This document shows, in pieces, positions 18,094 to 27,348 of a stretch of 64,000 bases of DNA (the first letter of the stretch is position 1; every line of letters starts with the position of its first letter). Origin of the DNA: Ignavibacteriales bacterium (GTDB lineage Bacteria > Bacteroidota > Ignavibacteria > UBA10030 > UBA8401); assembly GCA_026390635.1 (NCBI GenBank), contig JAPLFO010000158.1, positions 1-64,000 of the forward strand, given 5' to 3'. The notes under the pieces were generated by a model. The model ran no database searches and was not told the DNA's origin. It saw only the letters and a program-made list of their open reading frames with translations. The position numbers and the translations under genes are program-made.

Positions 18094-19094
18094 TTCTTTC
18101 CTCCATGCGTTGCACGGTACTCTGCCAGGGCCCTGTCCACACGCGACAAGAGATCTTCCGAATAAAGCTTGCCGGCCATCGACTTTCGGGCTCTGCGCCC
18201 GATTTCATCATACTCTTCGGCCGCCTTCGACGACGACGGTTTCGTGAAGACGATTTTGCTCTTCTGCAAACTGCCGAGCGATTTTTCGTTATCCTGTCTG
18301 CTCAACAACGTCAGTTTGCGCATGGTTGATTTTCCATACTTCAGCAGAACGTCCTTGATGTCCTGCGGATAGCGGTCAAATTCTTTCTTCGCGATAACCA
18401 CCGCACCCGCAGAATTTGTGAGCGGTATGTTGAACATATACTTGACGGCAGTGAACCATTGCAGGGACACGGCCGCCAGCGGCGAAGTATAGACACCGTC
18501 AATCAATCCTGTTTGCAGCGATGTCAACACATCACTGATCGACAGGGGAATTGTTTTCAAATTCAACGTCTTGAATGCCGCTTCCGCCACCGGATCCCCT
18601 TCCCATTGCCACATTTTCACGCCGTCCATATCCTGCACTTTTGTAATCGGCTTGTTGGTGAAAACAAAAACATTGCCGACTTCGGCCCACCCAAGGAGCA
18701 CAAATCCATTATCCTCGAATGCCTTGCGGAATTCTCCGTCGAATTTTTCCAACACCATGTCGACTTCATCATGGTTCTTGAAAAAGAACGGAGCGTCAAG
18801 AATACGCACCATGGGGGCGATCTTTCCCATGCCGACGCCGGTAAACCCGGCGCTGTGATATTGTCCCAGCCTGATTTTGCGAAGCACATCCGTTTCGTCG
18901 CCGGCAACGCCGCCGGCATACAGCTTGAATCCGACCCTTCCACCGCTTTCTTTGCGAATCGACTGGTCATATTCCTTCATCACATTCATCCACGTACTGC
19001 CCTCCGGTGCGAGGGTGGCAAACTTTATAATATATGGTTGGGCCATCACCGCAGTGGCTGAGAACATGACCAACAGGGCTAGTATTCTTTTCAC
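18090..19094 (-). CDS. dctP: TRAP transporter solute-binding protein (DctP family)
   Basis: A 334-residue periplasmic binding protein with a signal peptide of about 18 residues (AVMAQP). Features of the DctP fold include FATLAPEGSTWMNVM near the mature start, the long-helix region GVKMWQWEGDPVAEAAF, and QTGLIDGVYTSPLAAVSLQW. The genes upstream encode a TatT protein, a lipoprotein and a PorV-like barrel, so it probably belongs to the TatP(T)-type systems in which the binding protein docks with a TPR trimer (known for Treponema pallidum Tp0957/Tp0956). The ligand is unknown. Confidence 0.94.
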   Translation of the reverse strand: MKRILALLVMFSATAVMAQPYIIKFATLAPEGSTWMNVMKEYDQSIRKESGGRVGFKLYAGGVAGDETDVLRKIRLGQYHSAGFTGVGMGKIAPMVRILDAPFFFKNHDEVDMVLEKFDGEFRKAFEDNGFVLLGWAEVGNVFVFTNKPITKVQDMDGVKMWQWEGDPVAEAAFKTLNLKTIPLSISDVLTSLQTGLIDGVYTSPLAAVSLQWFTAVKYMFNIPLTNSAGAVVIAKKEFDRYPQDIKDVLLKYGKSTMRKLTLLSRQDNEKSLGSLQKSKIVFTKPSSSKAAEEYDEIGRRARKSMAGKLYSEDLLSRVDRALAEYRATHGGKK

Positions 19095-19224
19095 GTGAGT
19101 TCCTCTATAATAGACAGTAAGTGAGCGTCGCTTCTTTCCTCATGGCAGAACAACCGGCGTCATCTTCGGCACAACAATCTTCCACCGGGGAACAATTTAG
19201 GGAATTGGTTGAAAGCCATCCATT

Positions 19225-19289
19225 CGCCACAAAGACTCCAGGACACGAAGGAAAGGCCTGGGGGAAATATCATCGGTGACTTTGTGGCG
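19225..19289. repeat. CACAAAG-type intergenic palindrome
   Basis: Ten-base perfect arms CGCCACAAAG (19225-19234) and CTTTGTGGCG (19280-19289) surround a loop that also contains GGACACGAAGG. It lies in the 214-nt gap between tatT and dctP. The wording resembles the hairpin at 54536-54633 (GCCACAGAG...CTCTGTGGC), so both may belong to one family of dispersed palindromic repeats. It could also tune dctP expression. Confidence 0.6.
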
Positions 19290-19308
19290 GGGCTTTTCGT
19301 CCAGATTT

Positions 19309-20190
19309 CTAGAACAGTTCTGATTTTCGCTCGAGCAGCAGCTTTGCCTTCTTCTTGGCAATGGCATTGACCAGACGTTGTTCCGGAAGAATGTCAATGG
19401 GCGCATCGTCCACTTCTTTCAGAAGGGCTTCGAAGAGCTCCTGATCCTGAATCTGCACGGCATAACTTTTTGCGTAGTAGACGAGCGGCAGCAGGAATTT
19501 GCGCTGCCCCAATGCAAGCGCGGCCTCAAAATGTTCTTTCGCCTTGGCCGGATTGCCCCCGAGAACACGCGGCGTTGTTGCAAGGATCGTTCCGAAGTAC
19601 AGATGAGTACTCCCGAAGTAAAATGCTGAATCACGCCGCATAACAAATTCCATCAAGGCATTCACTTTGTACAAGTCGACAACGATAGTAGGATCGCCGA
19701 TATTGAGATTGATGATGTTGCCCCAGGCATTTGCGGTCCAAAACGCCAATGCTACGTCATCGTCTGACAATGCATTGACGCCTTCTTTGAATTTTGCCGG
19801 CGACTCGTCGAAATTTTGGCTAAAATCTTTATTTCGCCGGAGCACTTCCAACCCATAGCCGCGCGCACGCTCATAGAGCGCCTTTGCGCGATCGGGATCC
19901 TGATCTTCGACAAAGCCGAGTGCATATCCGGTGTAGCCCTGAGTAAGTAGGAGCGAGAGCTTCGCATTCTCCGGATCGGCTTTGTGCAATGCTTCCACCA
20001 GCACCATGTTGCCGGGGATCGCTGCTTCGGCAAGTTTCAGATCGGACTCTTCAAAAATCGCCGACATGCCGAAGTCTACAATGCCCGCCGTCGACTTGAT
20101 GGCGACAATTTGCACGACACCGCAGGAAGTGAAGAAAATGCTGAGCAATAGAATCACAGGAAGGGAAAAGCGATTTTTCATAGACGGCAT
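19309..20190 (-). CDS. tatT: TRAP-associated periplasmic TPR lipoprotein (TatT family)
   Basis: A 293-residue lipoprotein: the hydrophobic leader ends in FFTSC, with Cys23 the lipidation site. The body is helical with TPR-like repeats and the family segments LLTQGYTGYALGFVEDQ, ERARGYGLEVLRRN, AFWTANAWGN and FGSTHLYFGTILAT. TatT proteins form trimers that dock TRAP binding proteins and may deliver hydrophobic ligands. The gene is 214 nt upstream of dctP and 30 nt after a second lipoprotein gene. An internal ATG at 20181 is the alternative start. A hydrophobic ligand is inferred from the TatT family. Confidence 0.88.
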   Translation of the reverse strand: MPSMKNRFSLPVILLLSIFFTSCGVVQIVAIKSTAGIVDFGMSAIFEESDLKLAEAAIPGNMVLVEALHKADPENAKLSLLLTQGYTGYALGFVEDQDPDRAKALYERARGYGLEVLRRNKDFSQNFDESPAKFKEGVNALSDDDVALAFWTANAWGNIINLNIGDPTIVVDLYKVNALMEFVMRRDSAFYFGSTHLYFGTILATTPRVLGGNPAKAKEHFEAALALGQRKFLLPLVYYAKSYAVQIQDQELFEALLKEVDDAPIDILPEQRLVNAIAKKKAKLLLERKSELF

Positions 20191-20220
20191 TCAATGTGTT
20201 GGATGTAATTGTCTGGCACC

Positions 20221-20778
20221 CTACTGTGCGCTTCCCATCTCATCAAGAAAACGACGAAGAGACTCAATCAGCAAAGACTGATCATCCGCGAGACGAGAAA
20301 GCAGTACTTCTTGTGCCGCCTGTCTCATTTCCGCCTCATAGTACTTTTCCCGAACCCGGAAGACCTCTACCCGCCGGAGGAAAGGGCCATCAGCGTACAC
20401 ATAATAACATCTGTCGTTGCGGCTGTCTGCCGCTTCCGGCAGATGGATAATTCTTCTGCTGCTTTCCTGCCGGGCAATTTTACTCTGAAGCGATAATTGG
20501 GCAAGCACGCACATCCTTTCGGCATCAAGCACCTGCTTCGCTTCGCCAAGAGGAATCAATTCCTTCACTGACATCTGTATGGCATTGTCGGAGCTCAGGA
20601 ATTCGAGCGGCACGCCGGTAGTGTCAACAGGCACACTGGCCGACCATCCTGACGGCAACTGCAGCATCGGCTTTGCGGGTACAGGAATCGGAAGAGCCGG
20701 CGGCGGCGGCACCATCACAGACGGCCCGCATCCGGCTGCCAGCAAAAGACAGGAAACCGCAGTAAAGATCCAACGCAT
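20221..20778 (-). CDS. Small lipoprotein of unknown function in the TRAP/TatT cluster
   Basis: A protein of about 185 residues with a lipoprotein leader ending LLLAAGC (Cys17) followed by a proline-rich linker (VPPPPALPIPVP). I do not recognise the fold. The mature part reads WSASVPVDTTGVPLEFLSSDNAIQMSV, then a charged helical C-terminus. I chose ATG at 20778 because it begins the leader directly; the frame also offers TTG at 20796, next to the upstream stop. Its position directly between a PorV-like barrel and tatT suggests a shared envelope role (inference). Confidence 0.7.
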   Translation of the reverse strand: MRWIFTAVSCLLLAAGCGPSVMVPPPPALPIPVPAKPMLQLPSGWSASVPVDTTGVPLEFLSSDNAIQMSVKELIPLGEAKQVLDAERMCVLAQLSLQSKIARQESSRRIIHLPEAADSRNDRCYYVYADGPFLRRVEVFRVREKYYEAEMRQAAQEVLLSRLADDQSLLIESLRRFLDEMGSAQ

Positions 20779-20796
20779 GGGGAGAGTCCGATTCAA

Positions 20797-21840
20797 TCAG
20801 TTCCCGCGCTTGAACCGGTCCTCCTCCAATCGAAATCGGATGGAGATGCGGTGGGAATTGCCAAGTTGATCGTCGCCGTTGAATTTCGCAAATGAATAGT
20901 CGACATCCAGTTTTCGTAAATGAATTCCCGCCCCAAGCGTCAGGTTGCGCACTTCATTATAGCCAACGCGCACAGCGATTACGTTTTTGAAATCATATTC
21001 TACACCCCCGTGAAGGTCAACACTCACCGGTCCCACATGCGCCATGGCGGCAAACTTGCGTCCCTCGAAGCGAATGTCCGCGTCTGCTGTCGGAACAATT
21101 TTCCCGCCGAAAAAATTTGCTGCGAACGCCGCGCCGAGCTTCAGCGTCGGTGATATAAGTTCGTTGGTCCCCGTATTCCACGCAACCAGTGTCGTTGTGA
21201 TGTCCTGAACGCTCGCACCGAGGTACAAATTCTCAAACGGCGTGTAGAGTGCCCCAACATCAAATCCGAAACCGGTCCCATGCGCGTCGCCAAGATTGCG
21301 CCTGATCAGCTTGATGCTCGCCCCATAGTAGAAATTACCAGACGATTGCTTTGCATACGAGAGGTAGAGCGCCCAATCTGTTGCATTAAAGTACGAAATC
21401 CGGCTCAGGTCGGGACGTGTATTTTGCTCGTCGTAGATCCCGTTGCCGTTGCTATCCGGCCAGGCATTACGCGTATCGGGAATGCCGTCCACTCCCAATC
21501 GAAAAACACTCAGTGCGAGTGTTGATGCTCCATACGCGAGCGAATCGTTCATACCGTACGGAATTGCGACCGCACCATAATCGTAGTTGACCAGATTCCC
21601 AAACCGCTCGTCGTGCATCAGGGCAAATTCTGGATACATGATCCGCGCAAGACCTGCCGGATTCCAATAGCCGGCGGTAACATCGCCGGCCAATGCTGTT
21701 CCGGCACCTCCAAGCCCGAGCGCCCGGCCGCCGACACCAACGGCCATGAACTCACCTGCGTATTTTCCGACACGAATTGTTCCTGCCTCCGCCTGGACTG
21801 CGAGGAGGAAAACCGAGAGCAGTAAGACCAACTTGCGCAT
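20797..21840 (-). CDS. PorV/UPF0164-like outer-membrane barrel protein
   Basis: A protein of about 347 residues with a signal peptide (LLSVFLLAVQAEAG) and the family N-terminal pattern KYAGEFMAVGVGGRALGLGGAG followed by AGYWNPAGLARI. The remaining strands alternate as in an outer-membrane barrel. The start at 21840 (MRKLVLL) is favoured over 21867 because it begins the leader. The gene precedes the lipoprotein, tatT and TRAP genes. It may be the outer-membrane route for the solute handled by TatT, but this is inference; it is one of two such barrels here. Confidence 0.82.
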   Translation of the reverse strand: MRKLVLLLSVFLLAVQAEAGTIRVGKYAGEFMAVGVGGRALGLGGAGTALAGDVTAGYWNPAGLARIMYPEFALMHDERFGNLVNYDYGAVAIPYGMNDSLAYGASTLALSVFRLGVDGIPDTRNAWPDSNGNGIYDEQNTRPDLSRISYFNATDWALYLSYAKQSSGNFYYGASIKLIRRNLGDAHGTGFGFDVGALYTPFENLYLGASVQDITTTLVAWNTGTNELISPTLKLGAAFAANFFGGKIVPTADADIRFEGRKFAAMAHVGPVSVDLHGGVEYDFKNVIAVRVGYNEVRNLTLGAGIHLRKLDVDYSFAKFNGDDQLGNSHRISIRFRLEEDRFKRGN

Positions 21841-21910
21841 TACCATTAGTGACCGCGTTGTTATCACGACATAACGCCGTTTGGCACGGCTCAGATATTT
21901 CTACTTAAAA

Positions 21911-22636
21911 CTACTGAAAATCCATGATTCTTTCAACGAGCTGGGGCATCTTTTCACTGGCAGGCCCTTTCAGCACATCAAATCCCGTCAATGCCTCCCT
22001 GGCAGGACGCGGGTCCACGAAGAATTTCTGCGACGTTTCCCTGAAAAAGCTCAGCAACCCTGCCGCCGGATAGACTTGGGCGCTGGTGCCTACAACGACA
22101 AAGATGTCCGCCTTTTTCACCAATTCCGTCATTTCGTCGCTTCGCATGTCCACAGCTTCACCAAACCAAACTACATCGGGACGCAGCTGCCCGCCGCATT
22201 TCGGGCACCGGTCTCCCCAGCGAATGGGCTGTGTGATGACAGACCGGAATGAGCATTCATAGTCAGGTGTGTCCTCTCCGAAAATTGAATAATGCCACTC
22301 GCATTTCTGATAGTCAATTCTCCCGTGCAAATGCCAGACGGTACGACTTCCCGCCCGCTCGAGAAGCGTGTCGATGTTCTGTGTAATGTTAACGACGTTG
22401 AATGATTCCTCCAGTCTTGCAAGCGCGTCATGGGCGGGGTTAGGAACTACCTCTGCTGCCTTCCGGAATCGTTCCGCGTAGAAGTGAAGAACGAGCTGCG
22501 GATCCCGAAGCCACCCGTCAGGAGATGCAACATCCTCCACCCGGTGTTGTTCCCATAGGCCGTTCGCATCGCGGAATGTCGGTATACCGCTTTCCGCGGA
22601 AAGACCGGCTCCGCTAAAGATCACAATTGTTTTCAT
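21911..22636 (-). CDS. cobB: NAD-dependent sirtuin deacylase (CobB/SIRT5-like)
   Basis: A 241-residue cytoplasmic sirtuin that removes acyl groups from lysine using NAD. It shows GAGLSAESGIPTFR (NAD loop), TQNIDTL, catalytic His103 in HLHG and a four-cysteine zinc site ending CPKCGG. Tyr53 and Arg56 in the segment FYAER match the YxxR signature of class III sirtuins that prefer succinyl or malonyl groups. The ATG at 22636 is chosen because the family starts just before the NAD loop and GAGAAAG precedes it; the open frame reaches 22687. It lies 70 nt upstream of the PorV-like gene. Confidence 0.92.
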   Translation of the reverse strand: MKTIVIFSGAGLSAESGIPTFRDANGLWEQHRVEDVASPDGWLRDPQLVLHFYAERFRKAAEVVPNPAHDALARLEESFNVVNITQNIDTLLERAGSRTVWHLHGRIDYQKCEWHYSIFGEDTPDYECSFRSVITQPIRWGDRCPKCGGQLRPDVVWFGEAVDMRSDEMTELVKKADIFVVVGTSAQVYPAAGLLSFFRETSQKFFVDPRPAREALTGFDVLKGPASEKMPQLVERIMDFQ

Positions 22637-22738
22637 GTCTTTCTCGTGAGGAAGAATCTTGTTCTCTGGGAAATATTCCGCAGACACGACGGTTCCCTCT
22701 GCACTGGAATCTACACTTTTTTGGCAAGAACGTAAAGC

Positions 22739-22767
22739 TTGACATTCGCCGCCTCTTTTTCTACTTT
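22739..22767 (+). promoter_or_regulatory. Sigma-70-like promoter of the thioredoxin-domain gene
   Basis: TTGACA (22739-22744), a 17-nt spacer, then TACTTT (22762-22767). The predicted start near 22774 leaves a leader of about 27 nt with AAAGG before the ATG at 22801. Confidence 0.68.
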
Positions 22768-22800
22768 GACGATTGATTTTCCATCAACGAAAGGCTGGAT

Positions 22801-24711
22801 ATGAAAACGCTCTTTGCTCCTGTGATTTCTCTCATGCTCCACGCAGCGTCCGCGTCTTCGCAGAATGGCACCATCGTGACAATTGCTCCGGAGCAGCCGC
22901 GGCTGGGTGATACGATCCACGTCTGCTACGATCCCTCGTCGCCTGTCGCCGCCATCAAAGATGCCGGGGAGGTGACGCTGCAGGCCATGCTGGTAAAGCA
23001 AAATGATGTTCCTGAATTGCTGGAAAGCGAGATGGTCAAGACCGGCGATGTGTGGAAGACATCGTTTGTCGTAAAGGATCAGAACGCGCGGCTGATTCTT
23101 TTTCAATTCGTCTCGGGTGAAGTCAAAGATGACAGCGGACAGCATCAATGGGAAGTGATGGTGTATGGACCGGATGCGAAGCCGCTCCCGACAGCACATG
23201 CGCTTCGCTCGAGCATTCTGCGCGGATACAAATTTCCGAATTTCTTCCGCGCCAAGAATCCGGATCAGGCTGAAGCTGCCGCACAACGGGAGATCGAGCT
23301 CTTTCCCAATCGCTGGGAAGGATATAACGCACTCTGGAATGTGTGGCTGCTGCCGGAGAAAGTTGCGGAAAAAGGGATTCAGGTTGCAAAAGGGCTTCCC
23401 GATCTTTTCGAGAAGTACAAAACAAACGACACCGCGGCAACGGTACTTCTGCAGCTCTTCGAGCGCCTGGGACAGCGCCCACGGGCAGACAGTTTAAAAG
23501 CTCTTCTGCAAAACGCCCACCCTGGCGGCATGGTCGCACGCAGCGCCAGACTGAATGAGATCTATGCAGCACGCGATCCCAAAGAGCGCGTTGAGCTTAT
23601 CACAAAATTCTACCAGGAATTCAGCCCTGAGCATACTACCCATCAGCAACTCGACCAGCTTCTCATCAGTTCCCTGGCTTTGGCGCTGGAGTTCGGACGC
23701 GCAGCCGACTTGCTTGATTCTCTGCACATTACTGATCCCGCACTATGCAATCGGGTGGCATGGGGAATGATGCAAAAGGATGTGATGCTTCCACGCGCTG
23801 CAGCCGTTGCAAAGCGGGGCGTTGATGCCGCACGGCATCCGGATCTTTCCAACAAACCATCCTACCTGGCGAAACGGGATTGGTTGAAAAATAACTCGTC
23901 GTCTCTCGGGATGATTCTCGATACGTACGGCTACGGTCTTATGAAACTGGGCCAATCCGCTGAAGCGGAAGCGGTGTTGGAGGAAGCATGCCGCCGCAGC
24001 GATAGCGCAGACGTAGAAATGAACGGGCGGCTGATTGCTGCTTACACAGCAAACAAGAATTTCGACAAAGCACTGGCATTCGGCCGCCTCTGTGTTCAGA
24101 CCGGAAAGAGCGACAGCACGTTAGTCGCACAGTATAGGGCAGCCTACAGAACAGCCAAAGGATCTGTTGCCGGTTTCTCCAAAGAATTACAGACAGCCAA
24201 AAACCTCGCCCACGCTGCCTTGCGCGCAAAACTGCAGGCTGCCCGGCTGAACAAACCGGCACCGGCGGCGGTCTATACAACGCTGGACGGGAAAAAGGTC
24301 TCACTCGCTGCGATGAAGGGGAAAATTGTCGTGCTGGATTTCTGGGCAACATGGTGCGGCCCCTGCAGAAGCTCCTTCCCGTCGCTGCAGAAGATGTATG
24401 ACAAGTTCAAGAAGAACAACAACATTGCCTTCCTCGCCGTGAACATCTGGGAACGTGTGCGCCCGGAAGACCGAACGGCACAGGTGAAGAAGTTTGTCGC
24501 AGAAAACAACTATACGTTTCCGGTCGTGCTGGATTCCAATTATGTTCCGAGCTTTGACGTGGAGGGCATCCCGACAAAATATATTCTGGATGCAAACGGA
24601 ATGGTTCAGTTCAAGAGTGTGGGATTTGATGGAGGCGAGGCAATGATCGAGGAACTCGGGCTTCAGATTGAATTGCTTCTTGCCGACGCGAAACATCCGG
24701 GAAAGAAATGA
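22801..24711 (+). CDS. Exported TlpA-like thioredoxin protein with helical repeat region
   Basis: A 636-residue exported protein. A signal peptide (1-20) is followed by an immunoglobulin-like N-domain (about 25-130). A long alpha-helical, TPR-like region runs from about 150 to 470 (for example DTYGYGLMKLGQSAEAEAVLEEA). The C-terminal TlpA/ResA-type thioredoxin domain (about 485-625) has the redox pair Cys519-Gly-Pro-Cys522 in WATWCGPC and the cis-Pro segment GIPTKYIL. It probably reduces disulfides in the periplasm, as TlpA/ResA relatives do during cytochrome c maturation. The target is unknown, and no ccm or resBC genes are adjacent. It is a single gene with its own promoter. Confidence 0.88.
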   Translation: MKTLFAPVISLMLHAASASSQNGTIVTIAPEQPRLGDTIHVCYDPSSPVAAIKDAGEVTLQAMLVKQNDVPELLESEMVKTGDVWKTSFVVKDQNARLILFQFVSGEVKDDSGQHQWEVMVYGPDAKPLPTAHALRSSILRGYKFPNFFRAKNPDQAEAAAQREIELFPNRWEGYNALWNVWLLPEKVAEKGIQVAKGLPDLFEKYKTNDTAATVLLQLFERLGQRPRADSLKALLQNAHPGGMVARSARLNEIYAARDPKERVELITKFYQEFSPEHTTHQQLDQLLISSLALALEFGRAADLLDSLHITDPALCNRVAWGMMQKDVMLPRAAAVAKRGVDAARHPDLSNKPSYLAKRDWLKNNSSSLGMILDTYGYGLMKLGQSAEAEAVLEEACRRSDSADVEMNGRLIAAYTANKNFDKALAFGRLCVQTGKSDSTLVAQYRAAYRTAKGSVAGFSKELQTAKNLAHAALRAKLQAARLNKPAPAAVYTTLDGKKVSLAAMKGKIVVLDFWATWCGPCRSSFPSLQKMYDKFKKNNNIAFLAVNIWERVRPEDRTAQVKKFVAENNYTFPVVLDSNYVPSFDVEGIPTKYILDANGMVQFKSVGFDGGEAMIEELGLQIELLLADAKHPGKK

Positions 24712-24722
24712 ACGACGCGGGA

Positions 24723-24748
24723 CCGGCCGGAGAATGCACCCCGGCCGG
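24723..24748. terminator. GC-rich hairpin between convergent genes
   Basis: Two CCGGCCGG blocks (24723-24730 and 24741-24748), each self-complementary and able to pair with the other across a 10-nt loop. They sit just after the thioredoxin-domain gene and before the stop of the convergent DUF3276 gene. There is no T-run on either side, so termination is plausible but not secure. Confidence 0.4.
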
Positions 24749-24764
24749 CTTCGTCGGAAAACAT

Positions 24765-25070
24765 CTATTCAACTTCAGCCATTTCTGATTCTATCACAGC
24801 CGGCGGCACTTTTTCGATTTCTTCCCGTTCGAGCGCCGCCTGCACAAAGTCGACCGTCTCATCCAAGGCATCGATAAATTTTCCGAAGTCCTCCTTATAG
24901 AGAAAAATTTTGTGCTTTTCAAATTCCTGGTCGGTAATGCGCCTGCTTTCTGTGATCGTGATGTAGAAGTCCTTCTCTGATCGTGTCGGCCTCACATCAA
25001 AGAAATAAGTACGTTTGCCCGCTCGAACGCGCTTCGTGTAAACCTCTTCCTTATAAGCAGAATGTTCCAC
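24765..25070 (-). CDS. DUF3276 (PUR-alpha-like) nucleic-acid-binding protein
   Basis: A 101-residue protein matching DUF3276, a Bacteroidota-type family with a PUR-alpha-like fold: EVYTKRVRAGKRTYFFDVRPTR, YITITESRR and FEKHKIFLYKEDF. PUR domains bind single-stranded DNA or RNA, which is the likely role here. The open frame extends to 25229, but GTG at 25070 is preceded by AGGAGG 6 nt upstream and matches the usual family length, so the longer form is rejected. It follows the PorZ-like gene by 28 nt. Confidence 0.88.
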   Translation of the reverse strand: MEHSAYKEEVYTKRVRAGKRTYFFDVRPTRSEKDFYITITESRRITDQEFEKHKIFLYKEDFGKFIDALDETVDFVQAALEREEIEKVPPAVIESEMAEVE

Positions 25071-25098
25071 GCTATTCCTCCTCGTGCTTGCTATGATG

Positions 25099-27348
25099 TT
25101 ACCGTCGAAGTACCGCCATTTTTGCCATTGCCACATCATTCCCTGAGGACGAATGAGCAACGACAATGTATACGCCACTGCCCACGACGCGCCCGTTATC
25201 ATCCTTCCCATCCCAGAATGCGCGTCCACCTCCCTGGGCAGCGAACGCCCGGACGACAGTCCCTTGCAGTGTCATGATCTTGATCATACTGTCTTCCACC
25301 AAGCCGCTGATGATCGCAGTGGAATAATCTGGAATGATAAACGGATTCGGCGCAATGCGCAGCCCGCTGAATTTCTCAATGGGCAGCGTTGCTGGTATCT
25401 CAAGACTCGAAAGCCCATTCTCCGAACCGAAATAGACGATACCCCGTTTTCCGTCAAACTGGATCGCGATGATATTGTCGTCGACCAACTTCCCGCCTGT
25501 TGACCGGACATTGTACTGATTCAGGAGCAACGTACCGTCGGGCGAAAGGACAAAGACGCCCTGCCGTGTCGCCACCCATTTATTGTTGAGCGGATCGACT
25601 GCGATAACATTGATCTGTTCCTGTACGACTGCTCCCACATAGACGCGGCGGATTCCCTGCGCCGGACTATTCGGGTTTGCGACTATCGAAATTCCCGATC
25701 CGGTACCTACCCACAGATCTCCTTCACGATCAACGGCAATAGAAGCAACGGTGCCGCTTGGCAGACCGTCTGCCGTACCGAGTTGACCCCATCCATCTGC
25801 GGCCTGACCGATATTGCGTTCGGCGTTATAGAAGTGCAGTGCGTTGGTTGCAGACGGCGAGCCCGCCGGGAAACAATTGGAGATCCACTTCGTTCCATTG
25901 TTGTCGATCGTCATATCAACGAGATCGTAGACATTGTCCGCCAGCGCGGTCCGAATGGGAGTCCATGTACTATCCGCGGACATTTTCCACAAGCCATACT
26001 GTCCGGCCGAATGCCAAAGAGCGACCCACATATTGTCATTGTGGTCGCGCGCGACGCCGCCCGGTATCACGTAGCTTAGATTGTCTGGTTGGTCCGGCAG
26101 TTTGACCCCGAGGAAACCAGGATCAGAATGATCGAAGCGTCGTGCCACATTCATGTGCGCATCCATAACCACAATGCCGCTGCCGAACGATGAGAACCAC
26201 TTTGAATTGTTCGGACCAAGCGTGACGCGGAAGAAATCGTTGGTTATCAGCGCGGGATGCGACGACGCCGAAAAATTTGTCCACGTCTTTCCGTCGAAGG
26301 CATAGAAACCGCTGCCGCTGTAGCGCGAGGACGCACACCAGAGCATGCCGCTCTCATCCACAACCATGGATGAAAATAGATTCGATGCCGGTCCGTTCGG
26401 TTTCGTTGTTTTCCACTCGCCCGGATTTCCTTTGAGCATGGCAATGCCGCTTCCCGCGAGAGAAAGCACGGGACCGCGGATGCCGGCAGCGGCCACGTCT
26501 GTGAGATTGTCGGCGAGGATATTTCCCACCACAGAGACAATTCCTGCGGTATTCATCGCCAGAAGATTCCGGAGTTGTGCGACATACAGCATCGAATCCG
26601 TCGATACCAAGCGTGTGGAGGCAGCCGTCAATCCGGGCACCGGTGTCCATGCGTTGCCGGTGAATTGAAAAACTCCGCCGGCCGAGGAAAGATAGACGGA
26701 TCCCCGAAAGACCGCCAGACCACCGGGTGTGGAAAAGAGCGCAAAGGTATCCCACGCGTCGGGTGATGACAGATTTGTAGCGGACGGCTTGGAGATTGCA
26801 ACGCCGCCTGTCGTCGACACAAAGACGCGCCCGTTGATTTCGACAGCGCCGATCACCGTCGATTGATTCAGCGATCCCAGGTTCTCGTACGTTTCTTTGA
26901 ATTCAAATCTGGAGATGGAAAAGAGACTCACACCGAACGCAGACGCAATATAGAGAGAGTCTCCGGCGAAGAAAAACTTTCTGATCGACTTGTTGACCTT
27001 GGGTGAGGACACGATATCCGTGACATGCCGCCACGTGTTCAATGAGGATGAAAAGACATCGATGGCGCCGGATGCGTGTCCGATCCAGACATTCGCGGCA
27101 CCGTCAATGGCAATGGCGGTCACATTGTTGCTCGACAATCCATCGCCATTGGTCAGGCTGAGGAAGCTGGAATCGCGCAGAGAGAATCGGAATATCCCGC
27201 CACCCGTCGCAGCCCACACGGTTTCCCCAATCCCCGCCAACGCCCGGACCTGCCGCATGTCCGTATAGTTCTTCCAATCGCCTACGCGCGCATAAACGCT
27301 GACGACGGCCACGCACCACAGAAGCGCGATCCGTTGCAGTGTACTCAT
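25099..27348 (-). CDS. PorZ-like two-propeller protein with T9SS C-terminal domain
   Basis: A 749-residue exported protein. The leader (ALLWCVAVVSVYA) is followed by two-component-regulator-type propeller repeats, such as ALAGIGETVWAATGGGIFRF, AIAIDGAANVWIGHASG and SIAVDREGDLWVGTGSG. The C-terminal 85 residues form a FlgD/T9SS sorting fold (LRIAPNPFIIPDYS ... GVYIVVAHSSSG, ending AKMAVLRR). This order matches PorZ, a T9SS attachment-complex component that delivers anionic lipopolysaccharide in Porphyromonas. Orthology is inferred from layout, and a generic propeller cargo is possible. ATG at 27348 overlaps the ribH stop by one base (TGATG). Confidence 0.8.
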   Translation of the reverse strand: MSTLQRIALLWCVAVVSVYARVGDWKNYTDMRQVRALAGIGETVWAATGGGIFRFSLRDSSFLSLTNGDGLSSNNVTAIAIDGAANVWIGHASGAIDVFSSSLNTWRHVTDIVSSPKVNKSIRKFFFAGDSLYIASAFGVSLFSISRFEFKETYENLGSLNQSTVIGAVEINGRVFVSTTGGVAISKPSATNLSSPDAWDTFALFSTPGGLAVFRGSVYLSSAGGVFQFTGNAWTPVPGLTAASTRLVSTDSMLYVAQLRNLLAMNTAGIVSVVGNILADNLTDVAAAGIRGPVLSLAGSGIAMLKGNPGEWKTTKPNGPASNLFSSMVVDESGMLWCASSRYSGSGFYAFDGKTWTNFSASSHPALITNDFFRVTLGPNNSKWFSSFGSGIVVMDAHMNVARRFDHSDPGFLGVKLPDQPDNLSYVIPGGVARDHNDNMWVALWHSAGQYGLWKMSADSTWTPIRTALADNVYDLVDMTIDNNGTKWISNCFPAGSPSATNALHFYNAERNIGQAADGWGQLGTADGLPSGTVASIAVDREGDLWVGTGSGISIVANPNSPAQGIRRVYVGAVVQEQINVIAVDPLNNKWVATRQGVFVLSPDGTLLLNQYNVRSTGGKLVDDNIIAIQFDGKRGIVYFGSENGLSSLEIPATLPIEKFSGLRIAPNPFIIPDYSTAIISGLVEDSMIKIMTLQGTVVRAFAAQGGGRAFWDGKDDNGRVVGSGVYIVVAHSSSGNDVAMAKMAVLRR

